64,000 nt of DNA, taken from NCBI GenBank assembly GCA_049115575.1, contig JAGDZU010000002.1, positions 186,001-250,000 of the forward strand. The letters are read 5' to 3'. Made by a program: the position numbers and the translations under genes. The stretch comes from JAHEKB01 sp049115575 (GTDB lineage Bacteria; Bacteroidota; Bacteroidia; NS11-12g; UBA9320). The stretch's first letter is position 1. The number at the start of each line of letters is the position of its first letter. The notes under the pieces are model-generated. The model had not been told where the DNA came from. It saw nothing but the letters and a program-made list of their open reading frames with translations, and made no database searches. This document shows positions 44,392 to 52,022 of the stretch, in pieces.

Positions 44392-45510
44392 ATGAGTTCA
44401 TCATATTGGGAAAAGGAATATTGGTTAAGATCATTAGATTTTGTAATTGTGGGTTCAGGATTAACTGGTTTGCAAACCGCCTTAGAGTTGAAAAAGGCAG
44501 AACCAAACTCCAGTATATTGGTAGTAGACAGAGCTGCATGGTCTCACGGAGCCAGTCTTAAAAATGCGGGTTTTGCATGTTTTGCCAATCTAACTGAATA
44601 TTTAGATGATCTTACTCATATGAGTGAAGAGGAGGCTCTTCAGTTGGTGAAAGACAGATATGATGGTCTGGTAAAATTGCGACAAAGTTTTGGTGATAAA
44701 CAGATAGACTATCAAGAGAAAGGTAGCCATGAAATCTTTACCAAAAACAATAAGAAAGACTTGGAGCAGAGCCTGGATTATATGCAGAAATTTAACAACC
44801 AACTGCACGATGTTTTAGGTCTTGATAGAGTTTTTACTTATCGTTCTTCCAAGGGTTTTCAGAACAGCATGGGAGCCATTTCTAATCAATATGAAGGCCA
44901 ACTCAATACAGGTTTGCTGTATGAAAGACTTTATTCAACTTGCTTGCAAGAAGGAATTCGAGTTATGGGCGGATTGACTCTAGAGTCTTGGAATCAAGGA
45001 GATCAGCTCGAGCTTCATTTTGAAGAAGGAATAGAGCTAAAATGCAAGAAAACGATTTTGTGTACCAATGCCTTTTCTGCCAATTTCGCACAAGAAGATA
45101 TAGTGCCAGCGAGAGGTCAAGTGCTTGTTACTGAACAAATTGCAGATTGCCCACAAGGAATTTTCATGTATGATAAGGGTTATTACTACTGGCGCGAAAT
45201 TGATAATCGCATCATGATTGGTGGTGCTAGACAAATTGATAAAATTGGAGAACAACAGTTCGCCTTTGGTAAAAATGATAAGGTGACTCTAGAACTTAAA
45301 AGATTTTTGCGAGATGAAGTTTTAGGGCGTGAAGTTGAGATTGAACACAGCTGGTCTGGTATTATGGGAATGAGCACTAAAGGCCATGCAACTCCAATTG
45401 TAAAAGAGTTAGAATCCAATGTTTATCTAGGTGCAAGATTAGGTGGGATGGGAGTTGCCCTAAGTGCCATTCTTGCAGCTCGACTAAAGAAATTGGTCTT
45501 AGCCCTTTAG
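44392..45510 (+). CDS. FAD-dependent oxidoreductase (DAO family)
   Basis: The 372 residues from ATG 44392 start with LDFVIVGSGLTGLQTALEL, the dinucleotide-binding GxGxxG motif, then VVDRAAWSHGASLKNAGFA, which is the conserved GASxxNAG flavin loop of the D-amino-acid oxidase/glycine oxidase type family (PF01266), and end with LGARLGGMGVALSA. The substrate is unknown; it could be an amine or amino acid. The open frame extends 309 bases upstream but that part is antisense to the NMO-like gene and is rejected. Convergent with the acyl-CoA dehydrogenase gene, overlapping by 12 bases. Confidence 0.85.
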   Translation: MSSSYWEKEYWLRSLDFVIVGSGLTGLQTALELKKAEPNSSILVVDRAAWSHGASLKNAGFACFANLTEYLDDLTHMSEEEALQLVKDRYDGLVKLRQSFGDKQIDYQEKGSHEIFTKNNKKDLEQSLDYMQKFNNQLHDVLGLDRVFTYRSSKGFQNSMGAISNQYEGQLNTGLLYERLYSTCLQEGIRVMGGLTLESWNQGDQLELHFEEGIELKCKKTILCTNAFSANFAQEDIVPARGQVLVTEQIADCPQGIFMYDKGYYYWREIDNRIMIGGARQIDKIGEQQFAFGKNDKVTLELKRFLRDEVLGREVEIEHSWSGIMGMSTKGHATPIVKELESNVYLGARLGGMGVALSAILAARLKKLVLAL

Positions 45511-46641
45511 AATATTTCTGGCTATTACTATTCTCTGTACTTCAGAAGTACCTTCATAGATTTGAGTAATCTTGGCATCTCTCATAAGACGCTCAACATG
45601 ATACTCTTTCACAAATCCATAACCTCCATGAACTTGTACAGCTTCCGTTGTAACCCACATTGCTGTTTCGGAAGCATATAGTTTGGCCATTGAACTTGCT
45701 TGGTCATATGGAAGACCATTATCTTTTAACCAAGCAGCTTTTAAACAAAACAATCTAGCAGCTTCTATACGGGTAGCCATATCAGCTAGTTTAAACTGTA
45801 TGGCTTGGTGGTTCATGATTTCGGTACCGAAAGCCTTACGCTCTTTAGAATATTGTAACGCAAGTTCATAAGCACCGCTGGCAATTCCTAAGGCTTGAGA
45901 GGCAATTCCTATTCTACCTCCAGCAAGGGTTTTCATGGCAAATTTGAATCCAAACCCATCTTCTCCAATTCTGTTCTCCTTTGGAACTTTCACATCTTGA
46001 AACATCAAGGAGTGAGTGTCTGAACCTCTAATTCCCAACTTATCTTCTTTGTTTCCAACCTGGAAACCTTCCATATCACTGGTTACGATTAAGGCATTAA
46101 TTCCTCTATGCCCTTTGTCTGCATCGGTTTGTGCGATTACTAAAAAGATGCTTCCCGTTGCACCATTTGTAATCCAGTTTTTAGTTCCGTTTAACAAATA
46201 GTGGTCGCCCATATCAATGGCCGTTGTCTTTTGAGAGGTAGCATCTGACCCGGCTTCTGGCTCGCTCAAGCAGAATCCGCCGTGTATTCCACCTGCGGCG
46301 AGTGGTTTTAAGAATTTTTCTTTTTGCTCTTCGGATCCAAAAGTTTCAAGTCCCCAACAAACTAGAGAGTTGTTTACACTCATAACAACACTTGCACTTG
46401 CATCTATTTTGGAAATCTCTTCCATGGCTAGTACATAACTTACGGTATCCATTCCTCCACCATTATATGCAGGGTCTACCATCATTCCTAAAAACCCAAG
46501 TTCTCCCAATGACCTAATTTGTTCGCTAGGAAACTTTTGTTGGTTGTCGCGTTCTATCACTCCAGGAAGAAGCTCGTTTTGAGCAAAATCTCTGGCAGCT
46601 TGTTGAATCATTAAATGTTCTTCTGAGAGCTCGAAATTCAT
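45499..46641 (-). CDS. Acyl-CoA dehydrogenase
   Basis: FAD-dependent first step of fatty-acid beta-oxidation. The 380 residues have the normal length and motifs: LSEEHLMIQQAARDFAQNE at the start, CLSEPEAGSDATSQ near 132 (FAD contact), GGRIGIASQALGIA near 247, and IYEGTSEVQRIVIARNIL at the end, in which the Glu is the catalytic base of short/medium-chain enzymes. Start is ATG 46641, 15 bases after an exact -7 box; an upstream TTG at 46659 lies within that box and is rejected. Short-chain (butyryl-CoA) specificity is likely but not shown. Confidence 0.95.
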   Translation of the reverse strand: MNFELSEEHLMIQQAARDFAQNELLPGVIERDNQQKFPSEQIRSLGELGFLGMMVDPAYNGGGMDTVSYVLAMEEISKIDASASVVMSVNNSLVCWGLETFGSEEQKEKFLKPLAAGGIHGGFCLSEPEAGSDATSQKTTAIDMGDHYLLNGTKNWITNGATGSIFLVIAQTDADKGHRGINALIVTSDMEGFQVGNKEDKLGIRGSDTHSLMFQDVKVPKENRIGEDGFGFKFAMKTLAGGRIGIASQALGIASGAYELALQYSKERKAFGTEIMNHQAIQFKLADMATRIEAARLFCLKAAWLKDNGLPYDQASSMAKLYASETAMWVTTEAVQVHGGYGFVKEYHVERLMRDAKITQIYEGTSEVQRIVIARNILKG

Positions 46642-46656
46642 GCGTTTTATTTGCTG

Positions 46657-46664
46657 CAAAAGTA
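46657..46664 (-). promoter_or_regulatory. Putative -7 box of the acyl-CoA dehydrogenase gene
   Basis: TACTTTTG on the minus strand followed by CAGC, exact TAnnTTTG, 15 bases before the ATG. Confidence 0.5.
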
Positions 46665-46747
46665 ATCCTTTCCCTCTTTTTATGACTATAAATCAAGGAG
46701 TGATTCACAGAGTAAATAATCAAGATAAACTCTTAGTATATAATTGA

Positions 46748-46755
46748 TATTTTTG
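46748..46755 (+). promoter_or_regulatory. Putative -7 box of the LD-carboxypeptidase gene
   Basis: TATTTTTG, exact TAnnTTTG, followed by TTTG and the ATG at 46760. Spacing to the start codon is exactly four bases. Confidence 0.5.
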
Positions 46756-46759
46756 TTTG

Positions 46760-47641
46760 ATGTACCTAAAAAAGGGTGATACCATAGGCATAGTCTCTCC
46801 TTCAAGGGCCATTAAACAAGAAGAATTAAAATCTGCTATAGAATTTCTCGAAAACGAAGGCTTTAAAGTTGAGCTATCAGGTGCAATTTTTGAAAAGGAT
46901 CATCAATTTGCCGGAACGGATGAACAAAGAGCCCAAGAGATTCAGAGTTTCATAAATAATAAAGACATCAAAGGGATTTGGGCAGCGCGTGGCGGCTATG
47001 GTGCAGTTCGAATTATTGACCTCATTGATTTTGAACCTTTGAAGTCCCAATTCAAATGGTTTATAGGATATAGTGACTTTACGGTATTTCACGCTCATTT
47101 GAATAGAGTATTGCAAATTCCTAGCATACATGCCACTATGCCAATAAGTATAGACGAGCAAGCAGATGACTCCAGTCAAGAAAGTCTTTTGAGCGCTTTA
47201 AGAGGTGATGATTTGAAATACAAAATTAAGACCCATCCACTTCACAAAGAAGGTGATGCAAATGGAGAATTGATAGGTGGGAATTTGAGTATACTTTATA
47301 GTCTATGTGGAAGTGCTTCCATGCCAAATATGGATGGTAAAATTCTGTTCATAGAAGACCTGGATGAGTATTTATATCATATAGACCGAATGATGATGAA
47401 CCTAAAGAGAAGTGGAGTTTTTAATCAATTAGAGGCTTTAATAGTAGGAGGTATGTCAGACATGAACGACAACATCATTCCATTTGGGAGCACCGCAGAA
47501 GAGATCATCTACAATCAATGTAAAGACTTTGATTTCCCCATATATTTTGGCTTTGATGCGGGACATTTACAGCCAAACCTAGCCTTGAGATTTGGGCAAA
47601 ATGCTGAATTAAAGGACAATACGCTAATTTTGCCAGCTTAA
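46760..47641 (+). CDS. LD-carboxypeptidase (muramoyl-tetrapeptide carboxypeptidase, S66)
   Basis: Cleaves the terminal D-Ala from muropeptide tetrapeptides in peptidoglycan recycling. The 293 residues carry the S66 pattern: LKKGDTIGIVSPSRAI at the start, AARGGYGAVRIID near 76-88, GYSDFTVFH with nucleophile Ser 105, ILFIEDLDEYLYHIDRMM near 198-215 with the Glu, and GFDAGHLQPN near 268-277 with the His. No signal peptide, so cytoplasmic. ATG 46760 is preferred over the adjacent TTG at 46757. GtrA starts at its last base. Confidence 0.92.
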   Translation: MYLKKGDTIGIVSPSRAIKQEELKSAIEFLENEGFKVELSGAIFEKDHQFAGTDEQRAQEIQSFINNKDIKGIWAARGGYGAVRIIDLIDFEPLKSQFKWFIGYSDFTVFHAHLNRVLQIPSIHATMPISIDEQADDSSQESLLSALRGDDLKYKIKTHPLHKEGDANGELIGGNLSILYSLCGSASMPNMDGKILFIEDLDEYLYHIDRMMMNLKRSGVFNQLEALIVGGMSDMNDNIIPFGSTAEEIIYNQCKDFDFPIYFGFDAGHLQPNLALRFGQNAELKDNTLILPA

Positions 47642-48135
47642 TGCCTATTTACGAAACCAGCAAGCAACTAACCAAATTTGGCCTAGCAGGCATTTCAGCA
47701 GTATGCGTTGATCTTTTTGCCTATTACCTGCTTTCACAGTTTCTTGATGTAAATATTAGTAAGGCATTAGGTTTTGCCACTGGCACTCTTGTAACTTATA
47801 ATCTCAACAAGTATTGGACTTGGAGGCAAACGGATAAAAACAACCTTAGGTTGGCATGGTTTCTTGTGCTTTATGCCATTAGCATGATTATAAATGTGGC
47901 CGTGAATAGCTTGGCCTTGACTTATTTGCCAAATTCTGAAATTCTAATTCAGATTAAGGGATTGAGTAGTGAAGCTAAGCAACTATTCGCCATGAAGACG
48001 GACAAGTTTGTAGCATTCTTTATAGCCACTGCGGTGAGTAGCATATTCAATTTCATTGGTCAGAAGTATTGGATTTTTAAAGATAGGTCTGAACCTGTTA
48101 TTGATAAGGACGATTCAGAACCGTCTCATTTATGA
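47641..48135 (+). CDS. GtrA family membrane protein
   Basis: Small membrane protein thought to move undecaprenyl-linked sugars across the inner membrane for surface polysaccharide. The 164 residues hold four transmembrane segments (about 11-30, 40-58, 74-93, 121-142) with KFGLAGISAVCVDLFAYYLL and NLNKYWTWRQ, followed by NFIGQKYWIFK, as in GtrA (PF04138). The ATG shares its A with the stop of the LD-carboxypeptidase gene. The acidic tail overlaps the convergent membrane gene by 38 bases. Confidence 0.9.
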   Translation: MPIYETSKQLTKFGLAGISAVCVDLFAYYLLSQFLDVNISKALGFATGTLVTYNLNKYWTWRQTDKNNLRLAWFLVLYAISMIINVAVNSLALTYLPNSEILIQIKGLSSEAKQLFAMKTDKFVAFFIATAVSSIFNFIGQKYWIFKDRSEPVIDKDDSEPSHL

Positions 48136-48499
48136 TAGCCTGTCTGAGGTCAAAATCCATCACTCGGTCTTGAACTTCTAATTTTTTTTCCTCTTGCAAC
48201 TTCTTGCGAATTTCATCAATTGAAGGGCCAGTATCTGCATCGTGAACTATAGTGTCTTCATATACAGGTTCTTCTGGCTCTATAGGTTCTAAAACAACTT
48301 CTGGTACAACCTCTTTAGGAGTTGGTTGAGAACTTTCTCCGGTCAATTCTTTAAGTATATCTTCTAAACTTGGAGTATTCTTTGTAGGTTGTGGTTGCCT
48401 TTTTCGTGGCTTTGAGGTTTCTTTTGTTTTTTTGCCTCTACCAAATACGAAGTAAAGAATACCGATAATAAATGGCAGAAGTTCAAAAAAATTGTCCAT
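48098..48499 (-). CDS. Single-pass membrane protein with charged tail, unknown
   Basis: Not recognised. From ATG 48499 the 133 residues have one N-terminal hydrophobic segment (MDNFFELLPFIIGILYFVFG, about 3-20) and then a basic patch GKKTKETSKPRKRQPQP and a long acidic, proline- and glutamate-rich tail (VVPEVVLEPIEPEEPVYED), probably disordered. The end IDEIRKKLQEEKKLEVQD may be helical. The ATG of the divergent folK overlaps it (see finding). Bacteroidota often have such short membrane proteins near folK; function unknown. Confidence 0.6.
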   Translation of the reverse strand: MDNFFELLPFIIGILYFVFGRGKKTKETSKPRKRQPQPTKNTPSLEDILKELTGESSQPTPKEVVPEVVLEPIEPEEPVYEDTIVHDADTGPSIDEIRKKLQEEKKLEVQDRVMDFDLRQAIINETVLNRPYQ

Positions 48500-49010
48500 G
48501 AGCGAGTCAAAAATAGCTAAAAAAATGTTGGTTGTTGCCCTTGGGTCAAACATAGGAAATCGCTATGCCTACTTATTTCAAGCTAAAAGATTATTGGGTA
48601 AAAAATTGGGTCGGGCCTATAAGTATTCTGGGGTGTATGAAACACCGCCTTGGGGCAAGACAAACCAGGCTAGTTTTCTAAATAGTGTAGCGTGTTTCTC
48701 TACGGATTTACCAGCAGAAGAATGCATGGAAATTTGCTTGAACGTAGAACAGCAATTGGGTAGGAGTAGAATAGAGAAGTGGGGGGAGAGAACCATAGAT
48801 TTAGATATACTTTTTTATGGGGGTGAAGCGGTGAATCAAGAAAAGGTAGTTATTCCTCATCCAGAAATCACAAACAGATCTTTTGTGCTTAGGCCACTGG
48901 TGGAAATCATTCCAAGTTTTGTTCACCCAGTACTAGGAGTAGACGTAAACACCCTATTCGGACAATTTGATGGAGAAAAGGACTTTGAATTGTTTTCATC
49001 ATGTTTCTAG
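48498..49010 (+). CDS. folK: 2-amino-4-hydroxy-6-hydroxymethyldihydropteridine diphosphokinase
   Basis: Transfers pyrophosphate in folate synthesis. The 170 residues contain VALGSNIGNRYAYLFQAK near the start, the acidic segment ERTIDLDILFYGGE near 97-110 (Mg-binding Asp pair) and VIPHPEITNRSFVLRPLVEI near 117-136, all typical HPPK motifs. ATG 48498 adds nine residues; an internal ATG at 48525 (MLVVALGSN) gives a start closer to other HPPKs and is possible. The gene overlaps WbqC by 10 bases. Confidence 0.93.
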   Translation: MSESKIAKKMLVVALGSNIGNRYAYLFQAKRLLGKKLGRAYKYSGVYETPPWGKTNQASFLNSVACFSTDLPAEECMEICLNVEQQLGRSRIEKWGERTIDLDILFYGGEAVNQEKVVIPHPEITNRSFVLRPLVEIIPSFVHPVLGVDVNTLFGQFDGEKDFELFSSCF

Positions 49011-49564
49011 ATTGTTTTGGTAGTCTAAATTGGTGGGTGAATTTTATTTCTGCAGAAGAAAGAATATTGGAAACCAACCATAGTTTTCAAAAACAGTCTT
49101 CCTTATCTCAATACCAAATTAACGGAGCAAACGGAATAATTAAGTGCTCTGTTCCCACAGTCAAAGAGAGCCGAAGAGGACCTTTTCTAAATGTTCAAAT
49201 CGCAGATGAGAACTGGCAAATGGAACAATGGCGAAGTATTAAAACAGCCTATTTGAAATCTCCTTTTTTTATTTATTACGATTTCAAGCTGGAACCCTTA
49301 TTCCGCAAAAAGCACCAAAGTCTATACGAATTCAATAAAGGCTGTTTTGAAGTGATATTGGATTGTTTGAAAATTGACACTGATGTAAAGTGGGAAAGTA
49401 AAGAAGCATATTATAAAGAAGTACCAAAGTATTCCTTAGAAGTATACCCTCAAGTTTTTGATGAAAGAAATCCTTTTAATGGAGATGTAGCAATTCTGGA
49501 CTTGATATTTAATCTTGGGCCAGAAGCGCGAGACTATCTATCTGGTCAAACAACCTCTTCGTAA
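49001..49564 (+). CDS. WbqC family protein
   Basis: The 187 residues lack obvious catalytic motifs but match the WbqC-like family (PF08889): the NWWVNFISAE start, QKQSSLSQYQINGANGIIKCSVP, RSIKTAYLKSPFFIYYDF in the middle and FNGDVAILDLIFNLGPEARDYL at the end. WbqC-like proteins accompany O-antigen and lipid A genes; their role is not known. Starts within the last ten bases of folK, so it is cotranslated; convergent with accA, overlapping by 19 bases. Confidence 0.78.
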   Translation: MFLDCFGSLNWWVNFISAEERILETNHSFQKQSSLSQYQINGANGIIKCSVPTVKESRRGPFLNVQIADENWQMEQWRSIKTAYLKSPFFIYYDFKLEPLFRKKHQSLYEFNKGCFEVILDCLKIDTDVKWESKEAYYKEVPKYSLEVYPQVFDERNPFNGDVAILDLIFNLGPEARDYLSGQTTSS

Positions 49565-50508
49565 GATCCCATTTTGCTAAATTTCTCAATTCTTTTCTTG
49601 ATTAATTTATCGGGATTCAGTTCTTGAAGCTCCTTAAGCATTTTCTTAATCTCAAGCTTCAATGTCTTATACATAACCAGCGGATTGTTGTGAGCTCCAC
49701 CTAATGGTTCTCTAATAACAGCATCAATTAGTCCATTGCCTAACATATCATTTGCTGTAAGCTTTAAGGCGTCTGCTGCTTTTTCTTTAAAGTCCCAGCT
49801 GCGCCATAATATGGAAGAACAACTTTCTGGAGATATTACAGAATACCAAGTGTTTTCTAACATAGCTACTTTATCTCCAACGCCAATTCCCAATGCACCA
49901 CCACTTGCTCCTTCTCCAATGACTATGCAAATTATTGGAACTTTCAATACAGCCATTTCCATAAGATTCTTGGCAATTGCCTCTCCTTGACCTCTTTCTT
50001 CAGCCTCTAATCCAGGGGATGCACCAGGTGTATCTATAAAAGTAACCACAGGGATATCGAATTTCTCTGCCATCTTCATTAAGCGTAAAGCTTTTCTATA
50101 CCCTTCTGGGTTTGGCATACCAAAATTTCTGTATTGTCTCTGCTTGGTGTTTCTGCCCTTTTGCTGACCAATAAGCATAACGCTGTGGCCATCAATAGAA
50201 GCAAGACCACCTACCATCGCTTTATCGTCTTTAACGTTTCTATCGCCGTGAAGCTCCACAAAACTCTTACACATTCCTTTGATATAATCTAGAGTGTAAG
50301 GTCTATCTGGGTGTCTTGAGATTTGTACCTTTTGCCAACCTGTAAGGTCTTTATACATTTCCTTACGGATGGAATTGATCTTCTTTTCCAACTGAGCAAT
50401 AGTATCGCTCATATCTACTTTCCCTTTATTATGGGTAGTTTGAGCTTTTTCTAGTTGTTCGTAAAGCTCTTCTAATAGAGGTTGTTCAAAGTCCAGTAAT
50501 ACCGGCAT
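49546..50508 (-). CDS. accA: Acetyl-CoA carboxylase carboxyltransferase subunit alpha
   Basis: Part of the enzyme that makes malonyl-CoA for fatty-acid synthesis. The 320 residues from ATG 50508 show LLDFEQPLLEELYEQLEKAQ at the start, QVSRHP-like QISRHPDRPYTLDYI near 67, DTPGASPGLEAEERGQGEAIA near 171-191 and GEGASGGALGIGVGDKV near 207-223, all conserved AccA blocks. Upstream in-frame codons to 50538 are rejected because a -7 box lies at 50527-50534. Confidence 0.96.
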   Translation of the reverse strand: MPVLLDFEQPLLEELYEQLEKAQTTHNKGKVDMSDTIAQLEKKINSIRKEMYKDLTGWQKVQISRHPDRPYTLDYIKGMCKSFVELHGDRNVKDDKAMVGGLASIDGHSVMLIGQQKGRNTKQRQYRNFGMPNPEGYRKALRLMKMAEKFDIPVVTFIDTPGASPGLEAEERGQGEAIAKNLMEMAVLKVPIICIVIGEGASGGALGIGVGDKVAMLENTWYSVISPESCSSILWRSWDFKEKAADALKLTANDMLGNGLIDAVIREPLGGAHNNPLVMYKTLKLEIKKMLKELQELNPDKLIKKRIEKFSKMGSYEEVV

Positions 50509-50526
50509 AAGCTTAAATTTAGAAAG

Positions 50527-50534
50527 CAAAAGTA
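50527..50534 (-). promoter_or_regulatory. Putative -7 box of accA
   Basis: TACTTTTG on the minus strand followed by CTTTC, exact TAnnTTTG, 18 bases before the ATG. Confidence 0.5.
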
Positions 50535-50606
50535 TCAATCAATGATACCTTTAAAAGTGAAAAGAGTTTTTTTTTAGAAATCGGTATGATAAATGTGCTC
50601 AAAATT

Positions 50607-50614
50607 TATATTTG
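50607..50614 (+). promoter_or_regulatory. Putative -7 box of the tRNA-Asp locus
   Basis: TATATTTGCA, same as the -7 box of tRNA-Val. It lies 37 bases before the degenerate tRNA copy and 138 before the intact tRNA-Asp, so one transcript would cover both. Confidence 0.5.
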
Positions 50615-50651
50615 CACACCCTTATTAAAAAGGGATGTTCTTTAGATTATT

Positions 50652-50720
50652 GGTCTGGTAGTTCAGTTGGTTAGAATACCTGTCCCGAGCATTCGGGAGG
50701 GTCGCGATGGAAGTCGCACT
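50652..50720 (+). pseudogene. Degenerate tRNA-Asp copy (5' half)
   Basis: The first 31 bases (50652-50682) match the start of intact tRNA-Asp (50753 on) at 30 positions, so acceptor, D-arm and the start of the anticodon arm are copied. After CCTG the anticodon arm is replaced by an alternative hairpin TCCCGA-GCAT-TCGGGA, then GGGTCGCG is again as in the tRNA and the rest diverges. It cannot fold into a functional tRNA. Confidence 0.8.
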
Positions 50721-50752
50721 AATAGATTGAATTAAAGGATGACTAAGAAATT

Positions 50753-50829
50753 GGTCCGGTAGTTCAGTTGGTTAGAATACCTGCCTGTCACGCAGGGGGT
50801 CGCGGGTTCGAGTCCCGTCCGGACCGCCA
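50753..50829 (+). tRNA. tRNA-Asp (anticodon GTC)
   Basis: Acceptor GGTCCGG / CCGGACC, D-arm GTTC / GAAT, anticodon stem CCTGC / GCAGG with loop CTGTCAC (anticodon GTC, aspartate), T-arm GCGGG-TTCGAGT-CCCGT and discriminator G. The CCA end is encoded (50827-50829), unlike in tRNA-Val of this window. Confidence 0.95.
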
Positions 50830-50837
50830 ACACGCTG

Positions 50838-50869
50838 AAAAAGCTCTTGCTCTCGCAAGGGCTTTTTTT
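50838..50869 (+). terminator. Rho-independent terminator after tRNA-Asp
   Basis: AAAAAGCTCTTGC, loop TCTC, GCAAGGGCTTTTT then TT; stem of 13 pairs with one T-G. Stops the tRNA transcript. Confidence 0.92.
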
Positions 50870-50897
50870 ATAAGTGCGTTTCTGAGTTTTTAAATTA

Positions 50898-51155
50898 TTG
50901 AATGCATTTTCTGGAGTGCATTATGTTTATATCATTCAAAGCGAAAAGGATAGCTCATTCTATATAGGGTATAGTAAGGAGCCTTTAATTAGACTGGAAA
51001 AACATAATAACTCCAATAGCGGATACACCTCAACCAAAAAACCGTGGAAACTGGTGTACATAGAAGAATTTCCAGCCAAGCGAGAAGCACTAATACGTGA
51101 GCAATTTTTAAAGAATCAGAAAAGTAGGGTCTTCATTGAACAACTTATTGGCTAG
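50898..51155 (+). CDS. Small GIY-YIG nuclease family protein
   Basis: The 85 residues contain the GIY-YIG type core YVYIIQSEKDSSFYIGYS (the first half GIY is YVY, the second YIG present), an Arg in the helix (EPLIRLEKHN) and a Glu in VYIEEFPAKREALIREQFLK. The fold matches the standalone GIY-YIG nuclease family often seen in Bacteroidota, whose cellular role is unknown. Start is ambiguous: TTG 50898 or GTG 50916; the GTG gives HYVYIIQ as is usual for the family. It lies 69 bases after the tRNA-Asp CCA end and is followed by another degenerate tRNA piece. Confidence 0.82.
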   Translation: MNAFSGVHYVYIIQSEKDSSFYIGYSKEPLIRLEKHNNSNSGYTSTKKPWKLVYIEEFPAKREALIREQFLKNQKSRVFIEQLIG

Positions 51156-51213
51156 ATACCTGTCTCGAGTCATTGGGACGGACCGACTTCGAAGAGGTTA
51201 ATCCGTGCAGGTA
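51156..51213 (+). repeat. Degenerate tRNA-Asp-like remnant after the GIY-YIG gene
   Basis: The first about 25 bases (from 51156, ATACCTGTCTCGAG then CATT and GGGA) align with the mangled anticodon region of the copy at 50675-50700. Its ends TACCTG and CAGGTA are inverted repeats. The following bases GACCGACTTCGAAGAGG and TTAATCC resemble the stretch before the tRNA-Val 3' copy (ACCGACCGCAGGGAGG, TAATCC). The gap to the copper cluster shows nothing more. Confidence 0.55.
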
Positions 51214-51283
51214 ATAATTCCATAGTATTAACAGCCTTTCTTATGATATTAATCCATCTGGTCTAGGGATAACGGATATTTAC

Positions 51284-51291
51284 TAAATTTG
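51284..51291 (+). promoter_or_regulatory. Putative -7 box of the copper-type cluster
   Basis: TAAATTTG, exact TAnnTTTG, ending one base before the ATG at 51293. If transcription starts several bases after the box, the ATG at 51341 (M17) is the real start. Confidence 0.45.
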
Positions 51292-51292
51292 T

Positions 51293-51721
51293 ATGTTGAC
51301 CAAAATCGGCGCACATATTAGATTAACCGCTTTTGTAATGGCTTCACTACTTTTAGTGTCGTCTATAGGAATTGCTGTGAACATTCATTATTGCAAGGGA
51401 GAGGCAAATAGTATAGGCATCTTCTCGGTGGCTGAAAAGTGTGATATGTGCACAGAGCACGACGCAGTTGTTGGATCTGCCGATTTAGAAATGCTGAGCA
51501 GAGCTTCTTGTTGTGATGAAGACGCAGTTTACAACAAACTATCAGCAAACGTTCCAGTTGTGAAGGCTACTGAGATAGCGCCTCAGTTTGAACTTTATAA
51601 GTGGAATCAAGCAGAGCTTCTAAACCCATCATGGGTTTATGAGAAGCAAAACGTAAATGTAAATTTAAGAATTCCCATACCTGATAACAAGCAATCTGTT
51701 TTGCAGGTGTTTCTTATTTGA
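51293..51721 (+). CDS. HYC_CC_PP family protein
   Basis: The 142 residues have an N-terminal hydrophobic segment (about 16-30) and then the family signature of HYC (NIHYCKGEA, about 30), CC (ASCCDEDAVY, about 73) and a C-terminal end close to QVFLI. Family members often stand next to heavy-metal or copper efflux genes and may bind metal at the Cys residues. CDMC near 50 adds a third Cys pair. ATG 51293 overlaps a -7 box by one base; an alternative start is M17 (51341), which keeps the hydrophobic segment. First gene of the cluster to 54809. Confidence 0.75.
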   Translation: MLTKIGAHIRLTAFVMASLLLVSSIGIAVNIHYCKGEANSIGIFSVAEKCDMCTEHDAVVGSADLEMLSRASCCDEDAVYNKLSANVPVVKATEIAPQFELYKWNQAELLNPSWVYEKQNVNVNLRIPIPDNKQSVLQVFLI

Positions 51722-51762
51722 TACCAGAGAGAATTGCAGTATTCACTCTAAATCAAATAAAC

Positions 51763-52011
51763 ATGAAAATCAAATCAATCAATTTAATATTTACACTCTT
51801 TGTTGCCTTGCTTCTGGCAAGTTGCACCATTAATAAAGACAATACCGAAAGTGAAAAAACCGGTATAGAATACACCTCAACTTATGTCTGCCCTATGCAT
51901 TGCGAAGGTAGCGGCAGTGAGGAAGAAGGCATATGCCCAGTATGTGAAATGGACTATGTCTTAAATGAAGATGAACAACATGAACACGATTCATCAAATC
52001 ACCAACACTAA
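51763..52011 (+). CDS. Heavy-metal-binding-domain lipoprotein
   Basis: The 82 residues from ATG 51763 start with a lipoprotein signal (VALLLASC, lipidated Cys at 21). After it, TYVCPMHCEG and CPVCEMDYV form a heavy-metal-binding domain like YHS/HMBD (PF19335; canonical CPMHP and CPKCGMD), and the tail EQHEHDSSNHQH is His-rich. It should bind copper or other soft metals on the periplasmic or outer face of the envelope. In family members the first motif is CPMHP; here it is CPMHC, giving one more thiol. It precedes a T9SS protein and two multicopper-oxidase-like proteins. Confidence 0.8.
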   Translation: MKIKSINLIFTLFVALLLASCTINKDNTESEKTGIEYTSTYVCPMHCEGSGSEEEGICPVCEMDYVLNEDEQHEHDSSNHQH

Positions 52012-52022
52012 AAAAAGAAACT

